Shown piece by piece: positions 1 to 8,800 of a stretch of 23,134 nt of DNA. The number at the start of each line of letters is the position of its first letter. Within the stretch, counting starts at the first letter, position 1. The position numbers and the translations under genes are program-made. Source of the DNA: a virus; IMG/VR virus record IMGVR_UViG_3300024346_000538, positions 1-23,134 of that record. The stretch is one strand, 5' to 3'. Under the pieces are notes generated by a model, which was not told the origin of the DNA, did no database searches, and was given only the letters and a program-made list of their open reading frames with translations.

Positions 1-230
1 TAACTAGGTTAATGCTATCTATATAACACATTACCTCTCGCTTCGTTCCTATTGCTAAAGAGTTTTTATGAACTGTGTTGTGTTTTTCGACTGCCAACAT
101 GCAATCTATATCAACTAGTGAGCCCAATTTGTTTGGTGGCTTCCTACCTCTGGGTAGTCAATCAATATGTACGTGTGCTTCTATACGAGAGCGTTTTCCA
201 CAGCGGTATTTCTAATCTGGCCCGCCAACC
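1..230. other. Left-edge stretch without a supported gene
   Basis: I see no convincing gene here. A plus-strand reading frame from 52 to 261 overlaps the end of the minus-strand nuclease-like gene, has no ribosome binding site and looks like a chance frame. On the minus strand an ATG at 29-31, preceded by a purine-rich GAGAGG stretch, stays open for ten codons to the window edge. It could be the start of the next minus-strand gene, but it is too short to judge. I found no tRNA T-loop, rRNA-like sequence or strong hairpin. Confidence 0.4.
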
Positions 231-680
231 TTATGTGTTGGAATGTTTTGCCTGTATGTGATGTTCTAGAAGTGCCTGTTTTAGTTTGTCTGATCCGCCT
301 ACTCTAACATTAATGATACCATTGTAGTAATCATCTGTTTCAAGTACTCGCCTATCAAACTGCTCTCGTGCCTCAATGTAGGACATTTCGCCCCTACCTT
401 TACATAGGTATAATATTTCTCTTGTAAACTTATCTTCGCCTAGTGTTGCAACGTCTGCGTTTAGCCTATCACTGGAGCCATAATAATCTCTCCAGTCGCT
501 TTCTTTAGTTCCGCGTCTTTTGTTTTTCTTGCCTTTGAGTGGTGGCTTAGTAGTTTTAAACTTTGCTAGTTTCTTGCCTATGTATTTTTGATCAGTAGTG
601 GTGTTGGTAATAAGATAAACAAAGCCTTCATACTCATCTGGTATTTCGTCAATTGTTTTTCCTTCATAAGTCCACTGCAT
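231..680 (-). CDS. GIY-YIG nuclease-like protein (SegE-like)
   Basis: The 149-residue product opens its core with GFVYLITN, followed about ten residues later by KYIGKK. Together these are the two halves of a GIY-YIG nuclease signature near the N-terminus. A basic Lys/Arg-rich stretch follows (PPLKGKKNKRRG), and SYIEAREQF is a plausible site for the metal-binding glutamate. T4-like phages carry GIY-YIG proteins of the Seg family as homing or repair-type endonucleases. This one is shorter than T4 Seg proteins and lacks an obvious separate DNA-binding domain, so homing activity is not shown. I chose the ATG at 678-680; a TTG lies directly upstream at 681-683. It is the last visible gene of the gp47-gp46 operon, 17 bases after the 66-residue gene. 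Confidence 0.75.
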   Translation of the reverse strand: MQWTYEGKTIDEIPDEYEGFVYLITNTTTDQKYIGKKLAKFKTTKPPLKGKKNKRRGTKESDWRDYYGSSDRLNADVATLGEDKFTREILYLCKGRGEMSYIEAREQFDRRVLETDDYYNGIINVRVGGSDKLKQALLEHHIQAKHSNT

Positions 681-697
681 CAAGTATATATGTGTGC

Positions 698-898
698 CTA
701 ATCTTTTTTAGCCTCTAATTTGGTTCCAAATGTTGTATGTATTTCTTCCATACGTAATTTGCTTAATCTACGAATTTCTCTTAGCCATTTTCTGCTTGCT
801 CGATGTGTACGGTACGATACACGATTCTCAAAATTTTCATTTTCTTTAAAATATTCAAGATACGCCTTAGTCAATTGATCGTGTATATCGTCTTCCAT
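698..898 (-). CDS. Small hypothetical protein in the gp46 operon
   Basis: This 66-residue protein is not one I can assign to a function. It has an acidic N-terminus (MEDDIHDQ) and then a strongly basic helical middle and C-terminal part (RTHRASRKWLREIRRLSKLR), which could bind nucleic acid or a protein partner; that is inference from composition only. Its ATG overlaps the gp46 stop codon as TAATG, so it is probably translationally coupled to gp46. The coupling and the lack of any other frame here make it a real gene. Its position with recombination genes suggests a DNA-metabolism accessory role, but nothing in the sequence proves that. Confidence 0.7.
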   Translation of the reverse strand: MEDDIHDQLTKAYLEYFKENENFENRVSYRTHRASRKWLREIRRLSKLRMEEIHTTFGTKLEAKKD

Positions 899-2670
899 TA
901 TTCTACAATCTCAATATCGTTTTCGTATGATGTAAATCCGTTTTCTTTTATAACTTTCATTAGATGATTAACTCTACCAATAAGTTCATCTTTATGAGAT
1001 ATAAGGAATACATTTTTATGACGCTCTCTGCCCATTTTTTTAAGTACAGATAACGCACCTTCAACTCCGGCAGTGTCCATTCCACTATCAATTAACTCGT
1101 CAATAAACAATAAGTTAATATTTTGATATAGACTTTCCCACACATCTCTAAATGCAAAACTCATACCTAATATAAGTCTATTGCGTTCGCCTCTTGATAA
1201 GTTATCAAAGTCTAAGTCTTGTCCTAGTTGTGTGATTTCAACATTTAAATCGTTTTGGAACACAACTTGATGTGGTAATCCTAGTTTGTCAAGATAGTAT
1301 GTAAGTCTGTTGTTTAAGTATGCTAGATTCTGATCAATAATCTTTTTACGAATAAAACTATCTTTGTTTGTAAGTAATTTTAGTAGAAAGTCTTGATGTT
1401 CTTTAAACGTAGTAAGATCATTTACTACGTCCCACTTAATTTCTTGTATAGCACTGTTGTTTAGTTCGTCAATTTGTGCTTGATAAGGATCTGCTTCATT
1501 TTGTTTTGAAGTAAGTGCAGTTTTTAAACTATCAACATTTTGCCTGTGTTCATATGCTTCTTTAGCAGTTTCGTAGAACACAGTAGGCTTGCCATTAATG
1601 TCACCAATCTTATCTAGTGCTATCATAACGTCTTTTACTTTAACAGTAACTTCAGACTGATACAATACAGCGTCATCAAGTTCTTTGCCCTTGCGTTCGG
1701 CAATTTCTGCTTTTTTGTCTGCATGTAGTTCTTGTCCACATGTATAACAAGTAGCATCTTCAAGATCTGCGATATCTTTATTTGCTTTTTCGACACTTCT
1801 GTCTGCACGTACTAATGCAGGCTCTAATGTACTAAGTTCTTTTTTAAGAGCCAAAATAGCATTATTATGTTCGGTCCAATTAGATAATTTTTCATGCGAT
1901 TCTAATTCAGAATCAATGTCTAAATGCTCTAGTTCGTCGATTGCATTTACAAGATTTTCATTGTCTTGTTTATTTTTAGCCCTCCAAGCACGTTGGGTAG
2001 CCTGTAAACTTCCGATAGTAGTTTCAATTTTACTATTAGCAGTTTGTATTGCTTCAATCTTCAATCTTTCTTGAGTAATAGTATCTTTAGTTTGTTTAAG
2101 TTGATCTTTTAACGAATCGGCTTTCTCACTAAGGATAGTAATACCCAACAACTGTTCAATAATAGCACGTTGATCGTTTTGTCGCATACTTAAGAACGGT
2201 TCAGTATAGGTATTAAGTGCAACAATATGTTTAAACATATCGTGAGTCATACCTAATAGCGTATTGATAGATTCCTGCGTCTTGCGACTGTCACCTTGCG
2301 ACTCATCTATTTGTTCTTGTTCTTGATTATTGATATAAAACTTTAATACATTAGGTGACCGACCACGTTCGATGCGATAGTTATTACTATCTTTTTCAAA
2401 CTGTAATGTAACCAACATACCTTTGCTATTAGTTTTATTAATTAAGTTATTACGCTTAATATTTGTCAAGGCAGTGCCGTACAATGCATAACTTAGTGCA
2501 TTAATAATAGTAGTTTTACCAGTACCATTACGTGATCCGCTATCATCTCCTCCTTGATCTAAATTTTCACCTAGCACAAGTGTTAGTTGTTCTTTGTTAA
2601 AGTCAACTGCTTGGGTTTGATTACCCACACTCATAAAATTCTTAACGGTTAAATCTTTAATTCTTATCAT
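898..2670 (-). CDS. gp46: Recombination endonuclease subunit gp46 (Rad50-like ATPase)
   Basis: This is the SMC/Rad50-type ATPase that pairs with gp47 to process DNA ends for recombination-dependent replication. The 590 residues are close to T4 gp46 (about 560). Walker A is at residues 45-54 (GSRNGTGKTT). A long coiled-coil arm follows, with a zinc-hook motif CYTC at 308-311 near its middle. The ABC signature LSRGE is at 491-495, Walker B (LLFIDE) at 520-525 with a D-loop DSGMD just after, and the H-loop histidine is about residue 559 (LISHKDE). All catalytic elements appear intact. The ATG overlaps the gp47 TGA stop as ATGA, so the two subunits are translationally coupled, as expected for a stoichiometric complex. 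Confidence 0.96.
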   Translation of the reverse strand: MIRIKDLTVKNFMSVGNQTQAVDFNKEQLTLVLGENLDQGGDDSGSRNGTGKTTIINALSYALYGTALTNIKRNNLINKTNSKGMLVTLQFEKDSNNYRIERGRSPNVLKFYINNQEQEQIDESQGDSRKTQESINTLLGMTHDMFKHIVALNTYTEPFLSMRQNDQRAIIEQLLGITILSEKADSLKDQLKQTKDTITQERLKIEAIQTANSKIETTIGSLQATQRAWRAKNKQDNENLVNAIDELEHLDIDSELESHEKLSNWTEHNNAILALKKELSTLEPALVRADRSVEKANKDIADLEDATCYTCGQELHADKKAEIAERKGKELDDAVLYQSEVTVKVKDVMIALDKIGDINGKPTVFYETAKEAYEHRQNVDSLKTALTSKQNEADPYQAQIDELNNSAIQEIKWDVVNDLTTFKEHQDFLLKLLTNKDSFIRKKIIDQNLAYLNNRLTYYLDKLGLPHQVVFQNDLNVEITQLGQDLDFDNLSRGERNRLILGMSFAFRDVWESLYQNINLLFIDELIDSGMDTAGVEGALSVLKKMGRERHKNVFLISHKDELIGRVNHLMKVIKENGFTSYENDIEIVE

Positions 2671-3677
2671 AATTCGTTATAGATGTCCAATAGCATTTTC
2701 TTATTAAAGTTCTCTGAGTCAATTGCTGTAATTTCTTTTGACACAATTTCGTCAACACTTTCAAAAGCCGAAATATCTAGTTCAGTTGATATCTCTTCAA
2801 TTTGTTTCTGGGGAATAAGTGTAATTTCTCTACACTTATATTGGGTGATGTATGTTTCCTTGATAAAACTTGCTTCTTCATAACTAATCGGAACATCAAT
2901 AGTAACACGCAAGTACATGTTACTTTTAATAATGTCTTGATTAGGATCAAGAAGTTTGCTAAGTGTAGTTGTACGATACTTAGGACATTCTTCCCAATTA
3001 AGATATACTGGTTCAGCGTCATTTTCTCTATCAAGTATCATCATACCACGTTCATCATCCCATGCGTCTGCATAATTGTGTGGAAATGCATTACCTAAGT
3101 AATGTACGTGGCCTTGTTTCTGCCGTTTATGAAAATGTCCGCTGAATACATATCGTTGATTAACAAAGTCTTCTGACCGCAGTTCTCCGTGATCGGGCAT
3201 CTGCACCATTGCATTCATATAAAAACTAGGTAATTCAAAGTGTCCAAACATATATTTTGCTTTACACTTTTTAATAGTTCGCCATTCATCACCAATGAGC
3301 CATGGGACCATTGCAACATCTTCTATTTCTGTAAAGTTCTCAACAAGAGTAACTCCGGGTATATGTCTAGCAAATTCAGTTGAACTTACATCACGTTTAT
3401 CTTTGTAATATAAATCATGATTACCTACAAACATATAAAACTTATCAAATGCTTTACCTAACTTTTCAAGACAGCGTATAGTTGCGTCCATAGTTGTTAG
3501 ATTCAAACTATTTCTATTATGATGCCAGTCGCCGCAAAAGATCCCAACATCGCAGTTGTTTTCTTTTGCTTGTTCGATGTACCAGTCTACAAATGCTTCA
3601 CAATCATCGTTGTGAACCCGTGAATTACCTTTTAACCCAAGGTGAATATCAGTAAAGACAGCCGCTTTCTTAAACAC
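2667..3677 (-). CDS. gp47: Recombination endonuclease subunit gp47 (Mre11-like)
   Basis: This is the metallophosphoesterase nuclease subunit of the gp46/gp47 complex, the phage counterpart of Mre11/SbcD. The length (336 residues) matches T4 gp47 (about 339). The phosphoesterase metal ligands are visible in order: D10 and H12 (FTDIHLG), D50 (CGDWHH), N86-H87 (GNHD), H146 (FGHFE) and H181/H183 (SGHFH). The start codon is GTG at 3675-3677. It is chosen because AGGAG lies at 3685-3689 on the minus strand, seven bases upstream, and a consensus promoter sits just beyond. It is the first gene of the four-gene minus-strand operon and overlaps gp46 by four bases. Confidence 0.96.
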   Translation of the reverse strand: MFKKAAVFTDIHLGLKGNSRVHNDDCEAFVDWYIEQAKENNCDVGIFCGDWHHNRNSLNLTTMDATIRCLEKLGKAFDKFYMFVGNHDLYYKDKRDVSSTEFARHIPGVTLVENFTEIEDVAMVPWLIGDEWRTIKKCKAKYMFGHFELPSFYMNAMVQMPDHGELRSEDFVNQRYVFSGHFHKRQKQGHVHYLGNAFPHNYADAWDDERGMMILDRENDAEPVYLNWEECPKYRTTTLSKLLDPNQDIIKSNMYLRVTIDVPISYEEASFIKETYITQYKCREITLIPQKQIEEISTELDISAFESVDEIVSKEITAIDSENFNKKMLLDIYNEL

Positions 3678-3684
3678 TTAGTTA

Positions 3685-3689
3685 CTCCT
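3685..3689 (-). promoter_or_regulatory. Ribosome binding site deciding the GTG start of gp47
   Basis: AGGAG on the minus strand with a seven-base spacer to the GTG at 3675-3677. There is no ATG at an equivalent position, so this site supports the non-ATG start. Confidence 0.8.
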
Positions 3690-3701
3690 ATAGTTAACAA
3701 T

Positions 3702-3730
3702 ATTATACTTGAAAACATTAACAATGTCAA
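3702..3730 (-). promoter_or_regulatory. Consensus sigma70 promoter for gp47-gp46 operon
   Basis: On the minus strand, TTGACA (3725-3730) and TATAAT (3702-3707) are separated by exactly 17 bases, a perfect match to the bacterial housekeeping promoter consensus. A start site near 3695 would give a leader of about 18 bases containing the AGGAG of gp47. The promoter lies wholly in the short gap after the gp55 stop codon. It implies transcription of the recombination genes by unmodified host RNA polymerase, independent of the late sigma factor. Confidence 0.88.
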
Positions 3731-3734
3731 CCGA

Positions 3735-4562
3735 TTACTTTTTGTTAAGTTCTGCTTGTCGTTTCTGTTGTGCTTCCCATTCACCTGCATGTTGTCGGGT
3801 ATAACTAGGATTCATGTTGTTCATTTCAAGAATATCGTCTCTAATATTTTGATTACGTTTTTCTAAATTGATAACACGTACAAAACTGTTAGTAACAGCC
3901 GCAGTATAATAAGCAAATGGATTTTGTGACTTAGATTCATCAAACTGCAAGCCAATTTGTGCTAATTGTAAGATTGCTTGTCCACGCATCTCGTCATTAT
4001 ACGTGTAACCACGTACATTGCCTCTTGTTGCATAACGATCACACAATTTCATCCACATCATAGCAAGTTTGTTTGTTGCTTTGCCGTGTGTTTTACTAAA
4101 CCATCCGTTTTCCATGCCGCCTTCCCAATGAGATTTGCCTACACATACTAATTCACCATCATCTGTAAACTTATAATGTTTAAATGGAGGAAAATTAAGT
4201 TTTGTCTTTGTATCTGCAATAGTTTTTGGGTTCTTTTTACGTCCGGGCTCTTCTGGAATGTGATCAAACGTCATAATACGAAAAATTAGTTCTTCTTTAA
4301 CCATTTTCTTATAGTCTACTTCACATTCTGCTTGTTTTACCTTCTCACCAGCAAGTTTTCTAGTTTCAAACGCTAGTTGGCTCTGTTTCTTTGCTTTATT
4401 ACGTTTTGCCTCAGCAATAGTTCTAATATTAATTTTATCAACATCTAATAAAATGATGTCAAACATGGCATATTCAGGATCTGTATAAGAACAAAACGTA
4501 CTTTTTGACTTATGTATTTCCTTTAATATGTCTTTGTTGTTTAAATAATTTACTTTCCTCAT
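3735..4562 (-). CDS. gp55: Late-transcription sigma factor gp55
   Basis: This is the phage sigma factor that directs host RNA polymerase to late promoters. The N-terminus (KVNYLNNKDILKEIHKSK) resembles T4 gp55 (YNYVNNKELLQ). The sigma-like core at about 150-245 ends in NPFAYYTAAVTNSFVRVI, matching T4 NPHAYITQACFNAFVQRI. Between them lie about 120 residues absent from T4 gp55, making this protein 275 residues against about 185. T4 gp55 ends in a hydrophobic sliding-clamp-binding tail (SLDFLYE). Here the C-terminus is a charged AQQKRQAELNKK with no such motif. The gene has its own sigma70-type promoter, GGAG five bases before the ATG, and points away from the late tail operon it should activate. 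Confidence 0.9.
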   Translation of the reverse strand: MRKVNYLNNKDILKEIHKSKSTFCSYTDPEYAMFDIILLDVDKINIRTIAEAKRNKAKKQSQLAFETRKLAGEKVKQAECEVDYKKMVKEELIFRIMTFDHIPEEPGRKKNPKTIADTKTKLNFPPFKHYKFTDDGELVCVGKSHWEGGMENGWFSKTHGKATNKLAMMWMKLCDRYATRGNVRGYTYNDEMRGQAILQLAQIGLQFDESKSQNPFAYYTAAVTNSFVRVINLEKRNQNIRDDILEMNNMNPSYTRQHAGEWEAQQKRQAELNKK

Positions 4563-4592
4563 TAGGGCTCCAGTTTTTATGATATTACATAC

Positions 4593-4621
4593 ATTATAAT
4601 ATACGTAGTTAAAAAAGTCAA
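4593..4621 (-). promoter_or_regulatory. Sigma70-type promoter for gp55
   Basis: On the minus strand TTGACT (4616-4621) and TATAAT (4593-4598) are 17 bases apart, one mismatch from the full consensus. Transcription would begin near 4586 and run into the gp55 leader, which contains GGAG at 4568-4571. Its -35 box touches the plus-strand late box, so the two promoters are back to back. Confidence 0.85.
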
Positions 4622-4628
4622 CTAAATA
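4621..4628 (+). promoter_or_regulatory. Late-type promoter box for the tail operon
   Basis: ACTAAATA matches six of eight bases of the T4 late consensus TATAAATA, sharing the TAAATA core. A start site six to eight bases downstream would fall near 4634, giving a short leader that still contains AGGAG at 4637-4641 before the ATG at 4650. It is the only candidate promoter upstream of the first plus-strand structural gene. Confidence 0.6.
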
Positions 4629-4649
4629 ATACTATTAGGAGTAAAGAAA

Positions 4650-5531
4650 ATGCCAGAACCAGATTATGACCCAGGTAAACCGGGTGTTACTAAACGTATC
4701 CAGGGCGGACCAGCAGGCTCACCAATAATAAGCAGTAATGCTACCGGCGGTCCAGCAGGTATGAGTCGTGGCGATCATCATCCGGGTGTTAACAACTTGA
4801 TGGGAAAACAAATACGTTCCAAAACTTTAAACAAAAATGCCCCTGACGGTGTAGCATCTAAAAAGCAATACACCGAAGCAAAAGTTGCTGATCGGCAAGG
4901 TGACAATGATTGGCGTGTTAGTATTTCTATACCACCGATTATTAAACAATTAAATTCACCACTATTACAGCCTTTACTCGAAAGCGGTGAAAGAATGATT
5001 TTTCCGTTTACTCCTTCAGTAATATTTTCACATAGTGCATCATATAGTTCAATGCAACCTGTACATACTAATTATCCTTTTTACAACTACCAGAACAGTA
5101 ACGTTGACGCTATTACAGTGTCAGGTGATTTCTTTATTGAAACTAACGAAGATGCAAAATACTGGGTAGCGGCTGTTACGTTTTTGCGTACTCTTACAAA
5201 AATGTTTTATGGTGATAATGGAAGCGACACAGGAAATCCTCCACCAATTGTTAAATTTAATGGTTATGGTGAATATGTATTTAAAAGTGTGCCATGTGTA
5301 ATTACAAGTTTTAACGTTGACATGCCTCAGGATGTCGACTATATGAAAACAAATATACAAGGCGCCGAAGCGGCATCCACTGGTAATGAAAATGCTCCGG
5401 GTACATGGGTCCCAGCACAAAGTTTAATGGCTGTAACACTACAACCAATTTACAGCAGATCACATGTTGAACAATTTAGTTTAAATGATTTTGTTAGCGG
5501 TAGTTTAATTAGTTCGAGAGGATTTTTATAA
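4650..5531 (+). CDS. gp48: Baseplate tail-tube cap/initiator protein (gp48/gp54-like)
   Basis: The product is 293 residues. The first 50 or so are Gly/Pro-rich and look disordered, with two GGPAG repeats. The remaining part, from about residue 85 (DWRVSISIPP), is a beta-rich tube-like domain ending in TLQPIYSRSHVEQFSL. T4 gp48 (about 364 residues) and gp54 (about 320) sit on the hub and start the tail tube. The gp48 C-terminal segment (TLEITMREIITL) is the closest resemblance I can see. The neighbour gp53, one base-overlap downstream, fits the baseplate gene order seen in marine T4-like phages. AGGAG lies eight bases before the ATG. Whether it corresponds to gp48 or gp54 is not settled by eye; a baseplate tube-junction role is likely. 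Confidence 0.72.
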   Translation: MPEPDYDPGKPGVTKRIQGGPAGSPIISSNATGGPAGMSRGDHHPGVNNLMGKQIRSKTLNKNAPDGVASKKQYTEAKVADRQGDNDWRVSISIPPIIKQLNSPLLQPLLESGERMIFPFTPSVIFSHSASYSSMQPVHTNYPFYNYQNSNVDAITVSGDFFIETNEDAKYWVAAVTFLRTLTKMFYGDNGSDTGNPPPIVKFNGYGEYVFKSVPCVITSFNVDMPQDVDYMKTNIQGAEAASTGNENAPGTWVPAQSLMAVTLQPIYSRSHVEQFSLNDFVSGSLISSRGFL

Positions 5532-5833
5532 TGGCATCATACAGTAGTTCTAGTCCTTGGAAAAACACTCCGATAATTAACAATAACTATCTAGGACATT
5601 TTAAAATTCGTGCAGTACCTGCAGAGTCAGATGATTATCTATATGAAATTGAGCCTCAGTATACAAATAGACCAGATCTGTTAGCATATGATCTTTATGG
5701 AAGTAGTAAATTATGGTGGGTGTTTGCACAGAGAAATATGGATACTATTAAAGATCCAGTATTTGATATGCAAGCCGGCGTGCAAATTTTCGTACCAAAA
5801 GGACCATCACTTAGAAATCTATTAGGAATATAA
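5531..5833 (+). CDS. gp53: Baseplate wedge protein gp53
   Basis: This is a 100-residue wedge component whose core YEIEPQYTNRPDLLAYDLYG, then LWWVFAQRN (61-69) and AGVQIFVP (82-89), is the characteristic gp53 signature with a LysM-like look. T4 gp53 is about twice as long, so this is a compact form holding only the core domain. In T4 it helps join wedges around the hub. The ATG overlaps the upstream TAA as TAATG, and AGAGGA lies about nine bases upstream inside the preceding gene, indicating translational coupling. The stop is followed after one base by the next ATG. Confidence 0.88.
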   Translation: MASYSSSSPWKNTPIINNNYLGHFKIRAVPAESDDYLYEIEPQYTNRPDLLAYDLYGSSKLWWVFAQRNMDTIKDPVFDMQAGVQIFVPKGPSLRNLLGI

Positions 5834-5834
5834 T

Positions 5835-8800
5835 ATGAGTTTTAAATCTTTATTCAGTAAAGTATCAAGTAAGGTTAATCTTATTAATACAACACTACCT
5901 GGTCTGGCTGAAGAACTTACTAATAATGTTAATCGTTCTTTAAATTCAATTAAAGCAGAAGGACTAGCAAATCTTAATAGTAAAATTGGTGACGTAGCCG
6001 GAGGACTAGGACTTACTGGTTTATCATCGTCAGTTGGCGGCAATGTATTTGCATCAATGCACCCAAAAACATTTAAAAGTAATTTATCAGCAAAACCTGG
6101 ACCAATTGGATATAGCATTAAGCCAGGTGAACTGGTTCCTGGAGAGTCGCAACCACCATGGCCAAATGAACTAGAAGAATTTGCAAGTATGAATTGTATT
6201 ATAACACTTGCGGCTCTTAGTCATAAAGAAATTAATGATCCGGATAATACCTATCGTAAAGACGGGCTTAAAAATATTGTATGTAAAACTGGCGGCGGCG
6301 CCGGCGTTAAGAAAAACAAAACACAAGTTGAAAAAGCACTTGGCGCTAATGTTGAATTTTTTATTGATGATTTAAATTTAAAAGCAATCGCACAACCGTC
6401 AATTAGTTATGGCGGAAATAGTAACGTAACTAATATTAGTTTTAAAGTTCAAGAACCTTATAGTATGGGATTATTCTATCAAGCACTTAAATTAGCCGCG
6501 GCAAAAGCAGGGTTTATAGATTATACTACTGCATGTTTTGTTATTATGCTAGAATTTAAAGGCTGGTCAGTAGACGGCACTCAAGTTGAAGTACCTTATT
6601 CTCGACGATTGTTACCTATCAAACTTACTACTTCTAGTTTTGTAGTAAATGAAGGCGGATCAGAATATCAAGTCGAAGGCATTGCGTGGAACGAGGTAGC
6701 ATTAAAAGATAGTGTACAGCAAATTAAAACAGATCTTTCTTTACGTGGAAGAACAGTACGAGAAGTCTTACAAACTGGTGCATTTAGTCTTACTGGTCTA
6801 ATTAATAAACGTCTGCAAGATTTAGAAGAAGCGAAACACGTTGATGTTGCTGATCAATATATAATTGTATTTCCTACAGATCCAAAGTCAACTAGTACAC
6901 CAACTTCAGATTCGTCAGCAGGCATGAATCGTGCATCTGTAAACCCAGGATACGGTCCTGACGAGATACCAACTATTCCAGTCGGCGGCGTAAAAACTTA
7001 TGATGGAAGTAATTTAGAAACATGGTGGCAAAGTATTAATGGAAGTGAAACCGCAGTTCCATCAGATTTTAGTGAGTATATGGCAGAAGTTTCTGGAAAT
7101 GTAAAAAGTGCTAACAATTTAGAATTAATGCTTAAAAAATATGCGGCTAGTGACTTTAGCAATAATCAAATAGGCTCCTCATCAATGATTGGTAGTCCGC
7201 ATGAAGGCGGCACACAACCTATGCCGGAACCTAAATTTGCAGGACCACCACATGCTGAAGATGCATTTTTAGAACGCCAAGCAGAAGCACAACAGTTTAA
7301 CGATAAAGTCGCACAAAATAAAGCATTTGATGCTGAGTTTCCTATATTTTCTAGAGCAAATGCAAATATGCAATTAGATGGCGAAGTTAGAACTTTTAAA
7401 TTTGCCGCAGGAATGCGTATACAAGAAATTGTAGAAGAAATTTTAATATCAAGTATGTACGGTAGAGAACTTGCACAACAACTAAGAGATTTAAAAGATC
7501 CGTTTGGGATGATTGAATGGTTTACAATTGAGACTGACGTTTATCCAATTCCAACTTCTGCAAATATTGCAAAAACTGGTAATCCTCCTACAATTCATGT
7601 TTATAGAATTGTACCGTATATGGTCCATGCATCATTATTTAAAGCACCAGCGGCAGCATCTCCAGGCATTCCAGAATTAAAAGCACAAGCGGCTAAAGAA
7701 TACAATTATATATACACTGGTCGTAACAAAGATATATTAGATTTTCAAATACAATATAATAATAGTTTCATTTATCCTGTTCTTGCTGATAGAGGCTCAT
7801 CCTCCGGTGCACAATCCACAGGCGCGGCAGGAACACAAATTGCTCCAGATCCAGAGCCTTCATATACAACTGGTGGAACCACTGGCAACGTGTCAGGTGG
7901 TGACGGTGTAGCAAAAACAGTAGAAGCAGTCAATACCAATACAGGTAACTCTGGAGGCTCGGGAAATGATAATTCTCAAATTGGTATTGCTAGAATGTTT
8001 AATGATAGATTTTTAAACTCTCTTGTCGACATGATACAAGTAGAAATGACAATCTTAGGAGATCCGTTTTACATAAGCGATAATGGTAATGGAAATTATC
8101 ATGCTGGTGATACTTCGTATATTAACATGACAGAAGATGGACATGCAAACTATGCCAATGGTGAACTTCATGTAAATGTATTATTTAGAACTCCGTTAGA
8201 TATAGATCCAGATAGAGGAGATTATATATTTCCTGAAGAACTAATTACAGTTGATACCTTTAGCGGCCTTTATAAAGTTGCAATAATTGATACTGTAATT
8301 GTAAACAACGAATTTACAACTAAACTAACAATGGTTAGAGTAAGAGATCAAGAAGATCAAACACAGACACAAAATCTTGGCGCAATAATCGAAACAGAAA
8401 ATCCAAGCGAATCATTAAATCAAAAAGCAACTGACTATGCAATGAAAGTTTCAGACGCAGTAGCATCGTTCGGTACAACTGAAAATTTACAAGCATACCA
8501 AAAAGAAATACAATCACTACTAGGCGGATATCATGACTTAGGATCGATAGTTCAAAAGCAAGCAGGTTCTTTAGGATTACCTGCACTTGATATTTTTGGA
8601 AACATTGGATCAAGTCTAAGTTCAATTCAAGATAAATTAGGACAAGCGGCTTTAGGCAAAATTGGATCTTCGTTTGGAGATATACAAGGCGCACTTGGCG
8701 GACAACTAGCAAGTCTTCAAAGTCAAGCCAGTTCCTTTGCTAACCAGACCCTTTCACAGGTAAATTTAAGTGGAGGAGATGTTTTAGGAAGTATTGGATC

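Noticed and set aside
1-230. Possible tRNA at the left edge
   Set aside because: No T-loop GTTCRA sequence with paired arms and no acceptor stem on either strand.
52-261. Plus-strand reading frame of 69 codons at the left edge
   Set aside because: No ribosome binding site, no recognisable motif, and it overlaps the end of the minus-strand nuclease-like gene; probably chance.
231-683. GIY-YIG gene as an active homing endonuclease in an intron or intergenic mobile unit
   Set aside because: No intron boundaries or broken gene nearby, and it sits in line with the gp46 operon; only the domain is claimed.
2777-3098. Reading frames on both strands inside gp47
   Set aside because: They lie in other frames of a clearly conserved Mre11-like gene and encode Ile/Leu/Cys-rich nonsense.
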